The notes under the pieces: model-generated
What the model saw: only the letters and a program-made list of their open reading frames with translations
Told to the model about the DNA's origin: nothing
Databases searched by the model: none
Assembly: GCA_029259595.1 (NCBI GenBank)
Contig: JAJDEW010000101.1
Location: 1-64,000 of the forward strand
Source: Planctomycetota bacterium
GTDB taxonomy: Bacteria > Planctomycetota > UBA1135 > GCA-002686595
Length of the DNA stretch: 64,000 nt
Direction: 5' to 3'
Part shown: positions 1-8,371 of the stretch, piece by piece
How positions within the stretch are numbered: the first letter of the stretch is position 1
Layout: each line of letters opens with the position of its first letter
Position numbers and translations under genes: made by a program

Positions 1-48
1 CTGCGTCCCGAGGTCGTCGCCCAGGGCTCGGACGGGGGTGTGTCATGA
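1..48 (+). CDS. 3' end of an upstream gene (partial)
   Basis: Frame 1 is open from the window edge and ends in TGA at 46-48, coding for the last 15 residues of a protein that starts outside the window. The stop overlaps the ATG of the next gene in an ATGA arrangement, the same coupling used at several other junctions in this window. That coupling is the main reason to believe it. Nothing can be said about its function. Confidence 0.45.
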   Translation: MRPEVVAQGSDGGVS

Positions 49-1076
49 GCGAGTACATCGTCGTGCCCGAGGAGCGCGCCGGGTTGGAGCTCGACGAGTT
101 CCTCTGCCTGCTCTATCCGGACCTGAACAAGGGCTTCATCCGCCGCCAGGTCCGCGACGGCCGGATCTTGCTGGACGGGGAGTCGCCGCGCCCGTCCCAA
201 CGCCTGCGCCGTGAGCAGGTCGTGACCGTCGCGTTCGACGAGTTGGACGAGCTTCCGAAGGCTCCCGTCGCTCCGCGCCAGGAGATTCCCGTCTTGTACG
301 AGGACGAGGATCTCCTGGTCGTCGACAAGCCCGCGGGGCTCGCGGTCGAGCCCGAGCGTTGGGCGCGCGAGAAGCCGACCCTTTCGGGCGCACTCCTGGA
401 GCTCGCCGAGGCGCGGAGCTCGGACGAGGCTGCGGACGAGGAAGGCGGCTTGCACGCCCTCGGGTTCCGTCCGCGGCTCGTGCATCGGATCGACAAGGAC
501 ACCACGGGAGCCGTCGTCGTCGCCAAGCACCTCGATTCCGAGCGTGCCCTGCGAGCGGCCTGGGACGCGCGGACCGTCGACAAGCTCTACCTGGCTCTGG
601 TTGAGGGCGAGGTGCCGCTCGAGGACGGAGAATCCGAGCTGATCGATCAGCCGCTCGGACCCGATTCGCGCCGGACCGGGCGCCAGCGTGTGATGCCGCG
701 GGGTGGCAAGCCCGCGCAGACGCGCATCGAGGTCGAGCGGCGCTACCGCGGCTTCACGCTGCTCGCTTGCCATCCGCTGAGCGGACGCACGCACCAGATT
801 CGTGTCCACCTGTCCAGCCACGGCTTCCCGCTCGCGGTCGACCCCTTCTACGGTCGGCGCGACCGTTTCCTGTTGTCCGAGATCAAGCCCGGCTATCGCG
901 CGAAGCCCGGTCGCATCGAGCGACCCCTCATCGCCCGACTCACGCTGCACGCCGCTGCCATCGCCTTTCCCTCTCCGTCCGATCCGACCCGGCGCATCCG
1001 CGTCGAAGCGCCGCTCTCGAAGGATTTCGCAGCGACGTTGAAACAGCTGGACAAGGTCCGCAAGTACTACCGATGA
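45..1076 (+). CDS. RluA-family pseudouridine synthase
   Basis: Predicted to isomerise uridine to pseudouridine in rRNA or tRNA. The 343-aa product has an S4-like RNA-binding region at about residues 10-65 and the RluA catalytic domain after about 80. The signature HRIDKDTTG lies at residues 147-155, with D150 as the expected catalytic aspartate. A second family motif, GRTHQIRVH, lies near residue 250. Length is normal for RluA/RluC/RluD enzymes. The exact target site cannot be deduced. The ATG at 45 overlaps the stop of an upstream frame, and its own stop overlaps the ATG of truD, so two pseudouridine synthases are probably co-translated. Confidence 0.93.
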   Translation: MSEYIVVPEERAGLELDEFLCLLYPDLNKGFIRRQVRDGRILLDGESPRPSQRLRREQVVTVAFDELDELPKAPVAPRQEIPVLYEDEDLLVVDKPAGLAVEPERWAREKPTLSGALLELAEARSSDEAADEEGGLHALGFRPRLVHRIDKDTTGAVVVAKHLDSERALRAAWDARTVDKLYLALVEGEVPLEDGESELIDQPLGPDSRRTGRQRVMPRGGKPAQTRIEVERRYRGFTLLACHPLSGRTHQIRVHLSSHGFPLAVDPFYGRRDRFLLSEIKPGYRAKPGRIERPLIARLTLHAAAIAFPSPSDPTRRIRVEAPLSKDFAATLKQLDKVRKYYR

Positions 1077-3472
1077 AGCTCAAACAACGGGTCGGCGATT
1101 TCCGCGTTCGGGAACTGCTCCAGGACGACTACCTCCGGGACGAAGAGGGCGAATTCCGCATCTACCGGGTCACGAAGCGCAAGCTCACGACGCCCGAGGC
1201 CTGCCGCGCGTTGGCGGACGAACTCGGCGTCGACTCGGCCACGGTCTCCATTGGGGGACTCAAGGACCGTCAAGGCATCACGATCCAGCACGTCAGCGTG
1301 CCGCGCGGCCGCAAGGTGCGGATCCAGAGCCAGGAGCTGGGCGTCGAGCCGGTCGGCTTCGCCGACGAGGCGATGTCGAGTGCCGCGGTGCGCGGCAACG
1401 GCTTCGAGGTCTCGGTGCGCGCGCTGCTCGGCGCCGACGCGCACCGTCTCCGCAAGAATCTCCCGCTCGTGCGCAGCCACGGCCTCGTCAACTACTTCGA
1501 CGACCAGCGCTTCGGCAACCTGACGCACGGTCAGGGCTGGATCGCGAAGCACTTGATGCTGGGTGAGAACGAGACGGCGCTGCACGACTTCTTCACGGCC
1601 CGCTCCGAGCGCGACGACCCCGAGCGCGGGCGGTTCAAGCAGTCGCTGGCGGACAACTGGGGCGACTGGCGTGCCTGTCGGGAGATCGCCGGTCGGCGTG
1701 GCGAGCATCACTCGGTGTTCGAGCACCTGATGAAGAACCCCACCGACTTCGGCGGGGCGTTCTACTACGTCAGCTCGCGTCTGCGCCTGATTCACCTGTA
1801 CGCCTTCCAGTCGCACCTCTGGAATCGGGCGGTGGCCCAACTCGTGCGTGAGAAGGTTCCGGTCGCGAAGCGCTCCTTGATGGAATGCGTCGAAGGCCAG
1901 CTCGTGGCGCACTCGAGCCACTTCCCCGAGGGCCAACGCCCGGACGCCACCTTCCGTCTCCCGGGCGAAGGCCTCGAGGACGTCGAAGACGAAGACCAGC
2001 GTCGCCTGTTGGCCGACGTTTTGGCCGAAGAACGTCTCGTCCCGGATCAGTTTCGCATCTCCGACGTCAGCGGCTTCGCGCTGAAGGGCGAGGAGCGTGC
2101 CCTGTTCGTCTTCCCCGAGCATCTGCGCGTGCGTCCGGCCGAGTCCGACGGCCTGAACCGCGGACTGCAGATGATCCGTGTGCGCTTCGAGCTCCCGCGT
2201 GGTTCCTATGCGACGCTCGTCATCAAGCGCTTGCTCGCGGTGGCGGTCGGCGGCGAGGACGACCGCGCCAAGCGTGCGGTCCGGGGCTCGTCCCACGGCA
2301 CGCGCGTGACGCAGCGGCGCCCCTACGTGTCGACCTCGCGCTACATCGACGAGCGCGACCGCGAGGATCGCTTCCAGGACGAGCGTGCGAGCGGTGACCG
2401 ACGCGAGCGTGCTCCAGGCGGGCGTCCAGGTGGCTTCGCGGCGGGAGGCCGGGATCGAGATCCGCGCCAGCGTGGATCCGGCGACCGGGCGGGCTCCGGG
2501 GGCCAGCGCTCGGGAGGTGGCGGTTGGCGCGGTCGCGACGACGGACGCGGCGGCGGCGCACAGCGCGGCGGAGAACGCTCCAGCGGCGATGCCTGGCGCG
2601 GCCGCGACGAGGGGCGCGGTGGCGGCGCACAGCGCGGCGGAGAACGCTCCAGCGGCGATGCCTGGCGCGGTCGCGACGAGGGACGCGGTGGCGGTGCACA
2701 ACGCGGCGGAGAACGCTCGGGCGGCGGTGCCTGGCGCGGTCGCGACGAGGGGCGCGGTGGCGGCGCACAGCGCGGCGGGGAACGCTCCGGCGGCGGTGCC
2801 TGGCGCGGCCGCGACGACGCTCGCGGTGGCGGCACACAGCGCGGCGGAGAACGCTCGGGCGGCGGTGCCTGGCGCGGCCGCGACGACGCTCGCGGTGGCG
2901 GCGCACAACGCGGCGGAGAACGCTCGGGCGGCGGCGCCTGGCGCGGCCGCGACGACGCTCGCGGCGGCGGCGCACAGCGCGGCGGGGAACGCTCGGGCGG
3001 CGGTGCCTGGCGCGGTCGCGACGACGGACGCGGTGGCGGCGCGCAGCGCGGCGGGGAACGCTCCGGCGGCGGCGCCTGGCGCGGCCGCGACGACGGGCGC
3101 GGGTCGCGCGGCGGTCAAGGGGCCGGCGGCAGCTGGCGCGGACGCGATGCCGGCCGTGGCCAAGGCGGAGGCGAACGCCCCGGGGGATCCCGCACGGGCG
3201 GCGGTGCTTGGCGCGGTCGGGACGACGGCCGTGGCTCGAGCGGCGGACAGCGCGGCGCCGGCGGCGGCGGTTGGGGCGGCTCCGGGGAGCGACGCGGATC
3301 CCAAGGCGGCGGCGGTTGGGGAGGGCGTGACGACGCGGGTTCGGGTGGCAATCCCGGGCGCCCCGACTCCCGCGGTGACGCGCGCGATCGCACCGACCGC
3401 GGTGCGAGCCGGCGCAGCGAGGACACGAGCAAGAAGACCCGTCCCGAATCGTCCGGAGGAGACGACGAATGA
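1073..3472 (+). CDS. truD: TruD tRNA pseudouridine synthase with long Arg/Gly repeat tail
   Basis: TruD makes pseudouridine 13 in tRNA. The ATG at 1073 overlaps the previous stop (ATGA), giving 799 aa, whereas TruD is usually about 350 aa. Residues 1 to about 385 are the enzyme: the GGLKDRQGITIQ motif carries the expected catalytic Asp65, and NYFDDQRFG is the conserved motif of the TRUD domain. Residues from about 386 onward are a low-complexity tail rich in Arg, Gly, Asp and Ser. It includes eight tandem 23-residue units with the core WRGRDD(A/G)R. Such RG-rich tails usually bind RNA or mediate condensation, which is inference here. The reading frame stays open through every repeat because 69 is divisible by 3. 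The stop overlaps the mtnP start. Confidence 0.92.
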   Translation: MKLKQRVGDFRVRELLQDDYLRDEEGEFRIYRVTKRKLTTPEACRALADELGVDSATVSIGGLKDRQGITIQHVSVPRGRKVRIQSQELGVEPVGFADEAMSSAAVRGNGFEVSVRALLGADAHRLRKNLPLVRSHGLVNYFDDQRFGNLTHGQGWIAKHLMLGENETALHDFFTARSERDDPERGRFKQSLADNWGDWRACREIAGRRGEHHSVFEHLMKNPTDFGGAFYYVSSRLRLIHLYAFQSHLWNRAVAQLVREKVPVAKRSLMECVEGQLVAHSSHFPEGQRPDATFRLPGEGLEDVEDEDQRRLLADVLAEERLVPDQFRISDVSGFALKGEERALFVFPEHLRVRPAESDGLNRGLQMIRVRFELPRGSYATLVIKRLLAVAVGGEDDRAKRAVRGSSHGTRVTQRRPYVSTSRYIDERDREDRFQDERASGDRRERAPGGRPGGFAAGGRDRDPRQRGSGDRAGSGGQRSGGGGWRGRDDGRGGGAQRGGERSSGDAWRGRDEGRGGGAQRGGERSSGDAWRGRDEGRGGGAQRGGERSGGGAWRGRDEGRGGGAQRGGERSGGGAWRGRDDARGGGTQRGGERSGGGAWRGRDDARGGGAQRGGERSGGGAWRGRDDARGGGAQRGGERSGGGAWRGRDDGRGGGAQRGGERSGGGAWRGRDDGRGSRGGQGAGGSWRGRDAGRGQGGGERPGGSRTGGGAWRGRDDGRGSSGGQRGAGGGGWGGSGERRGSQGGGGWGGRDDAGSGGNPGRPDSRGDARDRTDRGASRRSEDTSKKTRPESSGGDDE
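2549..3100 (+). repeat. 69-bp tandem repeat, 8 copies, inside truD
   Basis: Eight head-to-tail 69-bp units encode the 23-residue repeat of the TruD tail. The GGAGAAC/GGGGAAC core recurs at exact 69-bp spacing (2571, 2640, 2709, 2778, 2847, 2916, 2985, 3054). Copies differ at few positions: the first two read SSGDA and later ones SGGGA, and DEGR changes to DDAR and DDGR. Looser RG-rich sequence continues to about 3460. The pattern suggests recent slippage or unequal crossover. Confidence 0.95.
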
Positions 3473-4341
3473 GTGCAGAGCGGCAAGTGGTCGGCGTGAT
3501 CGGGGGCTCGGGCCTGTACGAGATCGACGGGCTCCAAAACGTGCGCGAGGTGAGCTTGTCGACGCCCTTCGGCGAGCCGTCCGACGCCTTCGTGCAGGGC
3601 GAACTCCAGGGCGTGCCGATGGTCTTTCTCCCACGCCATGGGCGCGGTCACCGGATCGCGCCGAGCGAGATCAACTTCCGCGCGAACATCTGGGGCCTGA
3701 AGCAGCTCGGCGTGACGCGCATCCTGTCCGTGTCCGCGGTCGGTTCGATGCGCGAGGACATCGCGCCTGGTGACTTCGTGGTGATCGACCAGTTCTTCGA
3801 TCGCACCCGCCATCGCGTCGACAGCTTCTTCGGGGACGGCGTCGTCGCGCACGTGCTCTTCGCGGACCCCACCTGCAACGACATGCGGCGGCAGATCGTC
3901 GAGGTCGCCGGTGGAGTGGGCGTGCGGGTCCACGACGGTGGGACCTACGTGAACATGGAAGGGCCGCAGTTCTCGACCCGGGCCGAATCGCGCATCTACC
4001 GCTCGTGGGGCGTCGACGTCATCGGCATGACGAATCTCCAGGAGGCACGGCTCGCGCGCGAGGCCGAGATCTGCTACGCGACGATCGCGATGGCCACGGA
4101 CTACGACTGCTGGCACGAAGGCCACGACGACGTCACCGTCGAGGCCGTGCTCGAGGTCATGGCCAAGAACGTCGGCCATGCCAGGGCCCTGATCGCCTCC
4201 GTGACGCCCCGGCTGGGGGGGGAGCGAAGCTGCCCTTGCAAGGATGCGCTCCGGTTCGCGATCATGACGCAGCCCGATCGGATCCCCGCCGAGGCGCGGG
4301 ATCGTCTGGGCCTCCTGATCGACCGCCATCTTCCGCACTAG
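3469..4341 (+). CDS. mtnP: S-methyl-5'-thioadenosine phosphorylase (MTAP/PNP family)
   Basis: Phosphorolysis of methylthioadenosine to adenine and methylthioribose-1-phosphate in methionine salvage. The 290-aa protein shows the family motifs in order: IGGSGLY near the N-terminus, TPFGEPSD, LPRHGRGHRIAPSEINFRAN, PQFSTRAESRIYRSWG, GMTNLQEARLAREAEICYA, and TDYDCWH with the purine-site aspartates. The GMTN..EA..AREAE stretch is typical of MTAP. Relaxed purine nucleoside phosphorylase activity is possible. Its ATG overlaps the truD stop, so it is coupled to RNA modification genes. No other methionine-salvage gene is present in the window. Confidence 0.93.
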   Translation: MSAERQVVGVIGGSGLYEIDGLQNVREVSLSTPFGEPSDAFVQGELQGVPMVFLPRHGRGHRIAPSEINFRANIWGLKQLGVTRILSVSAVGSMREDIAPGDFVVIDQFFDRTRHRVDSFFGDGVVAHVLFADPTCNDMRRQIVEVAGGVGVRVHDGGTYVNMEGPQFSTRAESRIYRSWGVDVIGMTNLQEARLAREAEICYATIAMATDYDCWHEGHDDVTVEAVLEVMAKNVGHARALIASVTPRLGGERSCPCKDALRFAIMTQPDRIPAEARDRLGLLIDRHLPH

Positions 4342-4431
4342 CAGCGCCCGATGGCACCAAACGCAACGTCGCTGACCGACGCGCCGGCCCACGGTCGTCG
4401 GGTCGCCCCCCCTCGAACGTCGGAATCTTCC

Positions 4432-6129
4432 ATGCGCGCATCTCGCCACCTCGGTACGGTCGCTCTCGTCCTGGGAATCAGCGCGTGGGCCACGTCGCTC
4501 GCCTGCCGCTCCGTTCCCTACCTGCCTTCCGAGCTCCTGCAGGATCCCAAGGCACCCGTGGGAGCCGAGTGGCATCGCGGACCTGAGGTGGCCGCGGGTG
4601 CGAACGGCCCCGCACGCTTCGTCGCCCTCCTGGACGAGGCCTTCCAAGAGGAGCGGGCGATGGAGATCGTCACCTTCGCGGACCGCTACTACCGGGCTCC
4701 GGCCAACCCCGGCTACGACGCGGTGATCGATCACGTCGCGGAAGTGCTGCGCGAGGCGGGCTACGGAAGCGATCCGCGCTTCGAGCTGCAGATCTACGAA
4801 GACCAGGCTGAAGCTCCGGCCTGGACACCGGTCAGCGCCGAGCTCGTTCTCTCGACGGCGAAAGGAGAAGAGCGACTGCACGGCTTCTCGAAGCCTGGCG
4901 ACGTCGATCGTGTGATGTTGCCGGTCTACGCGCCGAGCTGCTCGATCGAGGGTCCAGTGGTGATGAACCTCGACGACGTGGTCCCCGGCTCCATCTTCGT
5001 CACCGACGTGGCGGCTTCCCAGGCCATGCGTCGCGCACGGGGGCGTGGAGCGATCGGAGTCATCTCAGCTTCGCTGGGCACCTACAACGAAGACCCCAGC
5101 GGCGCCGCCCGGCACCTGAACGCGATCCAGTTCCGCACGCTGTCTTCGCGCAACGAGATGCCCGTGGCGCAGGTCTCGCGCGCGAGCTACCAGCGCATCC
5201 TCGACGCGGTGGAGGGAGCGAACGGAGCTGACGTGCGTTTGCGCTACGACGCGAAGGTCGAGCGCGAGGATCGTCCGTTGCGCACGCTCGTCGCCACTGT
5301 CGTCGGGCAAGACAGGCCGGAAGAGGCCGTCGTCATCGTCAGCCACGTGCAGGAGCCGGGTGCCTGTGACAACGCGTCCGGCGTCGGCGGTCTGGCCGAG
5401 AGCGCCCGCGACCTGGCGGAGCTCTTGAAGGCCGAGAAGCTGGAGTTTCCCGACCGCACCATCGTCTTCGTCTGGGGCGACGAGTTCCGCCAGAGCGAGG
5501 TTTGGCTCGAGCACACGAGCCGAACGCCGATCGCGGCCTTCTCGTCGGACATGACGGGGCAGTCGGCCGAGACCGGGGCGATCGCCTTGCTCGAGCGCAT
5601 GCCCGATCCCGGTGCCCTGACCGTTCTGCCGCCGGACGAGCACACGCCCTGGGGAGCGGGTGAGGTCACGGCGGACAGCCTGGCGCCGAACGGGCTCGCG
5701 ATCATCGCACGCTGCGCGATGATCGATGTCGGACGCCTCGAAGGCGGCTGGAAGTCGGCCGACCATCCGTGGGAGGGAGGCAGCGACCATGACGTCTTCA
5801 TCCGGCGCGGCGTGCCGGCCGTCCTCTTCTGGCACTTCACCGACTTCACCTACCACACGAGCCTCGACCGTCTCGAATTCGTCGATCCTGGCGAGGTGCG
5901 CCGTACGGCGGTCGCGCTCTTGGCTTCGGCCTTGTCGGTCGCCAGCCCGCGGCCGGACGACCTCGATCGCTACCTGAGCAGCTTGAAGCTCGAAGAGACC
6001 GTGCGCCGGGAGGCCGCGCTGGCCGTCGAGGATGAGGAACTCGACGCCTTGTGGGAGAGCTGGTGCATCGGCTCGCGCGAATGGCTCCGCAACCACTGCC
6101 TCGGCATCACCGAAAGGATCCCGCGCTGA
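4432..6129 (+). CDS. M28-family zinc peptidase, lipoprotein
   Basis: Predicted exported, membrane-anchored aminopeptidase/carboxypeptidase of the M28 type. An upstream in-frame ATG exists at 4351, but the ATG at 4432 gives a clean lipoprotein signal peptide: basic start MRASR, hydrophobic core, lipobox S-L-A-C. This start gives 565 aa. The M28 metal ligands appear in order: H305 (SHVQEPG), D313 (CDNASG), D350-E351 (WGDE), D373 (SSDM) and H475 (YHTSLDR). The stop overlaps the next ATG (TGATG), so it is translationally coupled to the glycosylasparaginase gene. The substrate is unknown. Pairing with an asparagine-linked glycan amidase suggests extracellular protein or glycoprotein breakdown, which is inference. 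Confidence 0.88.
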   Translation: MRASRHLGTVALVLGISAWATSLACRSVPYLPSELLQDPKAPVGAEWHRGPEVAAGANGPARFVALLDEAFQEERAMEIVTFADRYYRAPANPGYDAVIDHVAEVLREAGYGSDPRFELQIYEDQAEAPAWTPVSAELVLSTAKGEERLHGFSKPGDVDRVMLPVYAPSCSIEGPVVMNLDDVVPGSIFVTDVAASQAMRRARGRGAIGVISASLGTYNEDPSGAARHLNAIQFRTLSSRNEMPVAQVSRASYQRILDAVEGANGADVRLRYDAKVEREDRPLRTLVATVVGQDRPEEAVVIVSHVQEPGACDNASGVGGLAESARDLAELLKAEKLEFPDRTIVFVWGDEFRQSEVWLEHTSRTPIAAFSSDMTGQSAETGAIALLERMPDPGALTVLPPDEHTPWGAGEVTADSLAPNGLAIIARCAMIDVGRLEGGWKSADHPWEGGSDHDVFIRRGVPAVLFWHFTDFTYHTSLDRLEFVDPGEVRRTAVALLASALSVASPRPDDLDRYLSSLKLEETVRREAALAVEDEELDALWESWCIGSREWLRNHCLGITERIPR

Positions 6130-7265
6130 TGAGTTCAGTCCACCGTCCCTCGCGTCGCGGACTCCTGGGAGCCGCCGCGGGTCTTGCCGGCTCGTCCTGC
6201 TTGAGCTCCTCGACGGCCCCGCGTGCAAAGGCCGCCTTCGGTGCACCGTCCGTCAAGGGACCGGTGCTCGTGGGGAGCGCGAACGCGCTGGCCGGAATGC
6301 GCGCCTCGTATCCGGCACTGGTCGCGGGCGGGCATCCGCTCGACGTCGCGATCGACGTCGTCAAGGTGGTCGAAGCCGATCCGAACGACACGTCGGTCGG
6401 TTTTGGCGGCCTGCCGAACGAGGACGGCGTCGTGGCGCTCGACGCGGCCTGCATGGACGGTCGCACGCACAACTCCGGTGCCGTGGCGTCGATCGAGAAC
6501 ATCATGCATCCCTCCGAGGTGGCGCGGCTCGTCATGGAGCGCACGGACCACTGCCTCCTGGTGGGAGCCGGCGCCTACGAGTTCGCGCGTGCTCACGGGC
6601 ACCCGCACGCCGAGCTCTTGACCGAGCGCGCGCGCGCGATCTGGTTGCGGTGGAAGGAGACGATGAGCAGCATCGACGACCGTCTCCCGCCGGCTCCACA
6701 GTCCAAGGAGGACGAGGTCGAGACCGGCGCGCTCCTGCGCGAAGCCGATCCGCTCCTCGCCGGCGATCCGCGCACGCCGCCGCCGGTCGTTCGGCACGGC
6801 ACGATCCACTGTTCGGCTCTGTCGACGACGGGCGAGGTGGCCTGCACGACGACGACCTCCGGGCTCGCGTTCAAGATTCCCGGCCGCGTGGGCGACTCCC
6901 CGATCGTGGGAGCCGGGCTCTACTGCGACCAGGAGGCAGGCAGCGCCGGGGCCACGGGGCGCGGCGAGGCCGCGATCCTCGCGAACGGCAGCTTCGCGAT
7001 CGTGGAGCTCCTGCGGCAGGGCCTGGCGCCGGTGGATGCCGGTCTCGAGGTCCTGCGACGCATCGTTCGCCAGGTCGCTCGCCAGGCGCTCTGGCAGCCC
7101 GGGCTCGCACGCGAGGACGGCACTCCGTCCTTCGGCCTCAACTTCTACGTGCTCGGGCTGGACGGGACCACCGCCGGCGTGACCCTGCGCGGTGGCGGCA
7201 GCTTTGCCGTGGCGGACGAGGCCGGCGGGCCGCGGCACGAGCCGTTGGTCCCGCTCTACGAGTGA
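6129..7265 (+). CDS. Tat-exported N4-glycosylasparaginase-like Ntn hydrolase
   Basis: Belongs to the asparaginase-2/aspartylglucosaminidase family, self-cleaving N-terminal-nucleophile hydrolases that cut the GlcNAc-Asn bond. The 378-aa precursor begins with a twin-arginine signal (SRRGLLGAAAGLAG), so it is exported folded. The autocleavage site HGTI places the nucleophile at Thr225, followed by the family pattern GLAFKIPGRVGDSP and the glycine-rich GAGLYCDQEAGSAGATG. The HNSGAVA segment lies in the alpha chain. The start was chosen at 6129 because it overlaps the M28 stop by one base and sits just ahead of the Tat signal. A longer frame from 6051 would bury that signal. Confidence 0.9.
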   Translation: MSSVHRPSRRGLLGAAAGLAGSSCLSSSTAPRAKAAFGAPSVKGPVLVGSANALAGMRASYPALVAGGHPLDVAIDVVKVVEADPNDTSVGFGGLPNEDGVVALDAACMDGRTHNSGAVASIENIMHPSEVARLVMERTDHCLLVGAGAYEFARAHGHPHAELLTERARAIWLRWKETMSSIDDRLPPAPQSKEDEVETGALLREADPLLAGDPRTPPPVVRHGTIHCSALSTTGEVACTTTTSGLAFKIPGRVGDSPIVGAGLYCDQEAGSAGATGRGEAAILANGSFAIVELLRQGLAPVDAGLEVLRRIVRQVARQALWQPGLAREDGTPSFGLNFYVLGLDGTTAGVTLRGGGSFAVADEAGGPRHEPLVPLYE

Positions 7266-7277
7266 GCCCCGGATCGT

Positions 7278-8255
7278 TCAGCGCTTGCCGAGGGCGCGCT
7301 CGAACTCCGCTTCCGACAGCCGACCGTCACCGCTCGTGTCCATGGCGGCGATGACCGTCGTCGAGCGGATCTCGAGTCGCGCGGGTACGAGCAGTTCGCG
7401 CAGATCGTCCGCGTCGATGTAGGTGTCCCCGTAGAGGTCGAGTCTGCGGAAGTGCGTGACCGGCCCCGGGATGAGTGGCGGCGCGGGTTGCCCGCCGTCG
7501 ATCGTGCGGCGCGGAATGACGCTGCGGTAGAGCTCTTCGAAGGCGACGGCGCTCGTCGTCGAGGACGTAAAGGACGGTGGCAGGCGCTGGCCGACCAGGA
7601 GCGCCAAGGGACCGAGCTCGTCGAGCTCGAGCTCGCCCGACTCGTTCGGATCCATCTGCACCGCCAGGAGGTCGGCGGACAGCTCCATCTGCAGGTCGCG
7701 AAACAAGCGCGTCAGCTCGTCCCGGTCGAGGCCTCGGCTCTTGTCGCGGTCGTAGGTCGACAACACGTCCTCGGGCGCGGGATAGGGGCGCTTCTTGGGC
7801 GGGGGTGCTTGGAAGACCTGGGGCGGCTCGTCCGAGTCCGTTTCGGGTTTCGGTGCGACGGGATCGGGGGAGCGAACGCCTCCGATGCGCGCGAGGATCG
7901 TGCGATAGCGCAGCTTGAACTCGGCCGAGTTCAGCCGCCCGTCCGCGTCTTGGTCGTAGGTGCGGTACTCGGAACGGGTGAGCTTCAAGGAGTCCTGGGC
8001 CTCGCGGAAGGAGATCCAACCGCTGCCGTCGGCGTCCGCCAAGCGGAAGTCCTGGAGCATGCGCAGCGCGTGCTCGGCCTCGCGCTTCTTCTTGAGCGCG
8101 GGAGGTATCTCGATGGGGGGCTCGACTTCCTCCTCGCCTCCTTGCGGCTGGGCCGGCCGGGGCTTCTGGGCCGGCTTGGGCTTCTGGGCCGCGGGCGCGG
8201 TGGCGAGGGGCAGGCCCAGCACGAGGCCGAGGAGCAAGAGGCGCGTGACGATCAT
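7278..8255 (-). CDS. Secreted EF-hand protein with six calcium-binding-like motifs
   Basis: The 325-aa product starts MIVTRLLLLGLVLGLPLA, a signal peptide, followed by a Lys/Pro/Gln linker. EF-hand loops are visible at DADGSGWISF, DQDADGRLNS, DRDKSRGLDR, DPNESGELEL, the looser DLYGDTYIDA, and MDTSGDGRLS close to the C-terminus. Such proteins in planctomycetes are usually periplasmic or surface calcium-binding proteins of unknown role. The frame is open well upstream (to 8981) but that part lies antisense to lon, so the ATG with signal peptide was chosen. It converges with the glycosylasparaginase gene with only 12 bp between stops. Confidence 0.85.
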   Translation of the reverse strand: MIVTRLLLLGLVLGLPLATAPAAQKPKPAQKPRPAQPQGGEEEVEPPIEIPPALKKKREAEHALRMLQDFRLADADGSGWISFREAQDSLKLTRSEYRTYDQDADGRLNSAEFKLRYRTILARIGGVRSPDPVAPKPETDSDEPPQVFQAPPPKKRPYPAPEDVLSTYDRDKSRGLDRDELTRLFRDLQMELSADLLAVQMDPNESGELELDELGPLALLVGQRLPPSFTSSTTSAVAFEELYRSVIPRRTIDGGQPAPPLIPGPVTHFRRLDLYGDTYIDADDLRELLVPARLEIRSTTVIAAMDTSGDGRLSEAEFERALGKR

Positions 8256-8371
8256 GAGGACGGGACCACGATAGCCTCGCCGAGCCGGCGGAGCGAACCG
8301 GGCGAACGGTTCAACCGGCTCGGATCGTTGCGGTCGCGCGAGAATCCGCTCCTGTCGAGGCGAGGCACGCT

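Noticed and set aside
2549-3100. CRISPR-like array
   Set aside because: The 69-bp units are contiguous with no unique spacers and stay in frame with truD.
1067-3634. 855-aa open frame antisense to truD
   Set aside because: It exists because the 69-bp repeats keep several frames open. Its translation is Ala/Pro/Arg low complexity.
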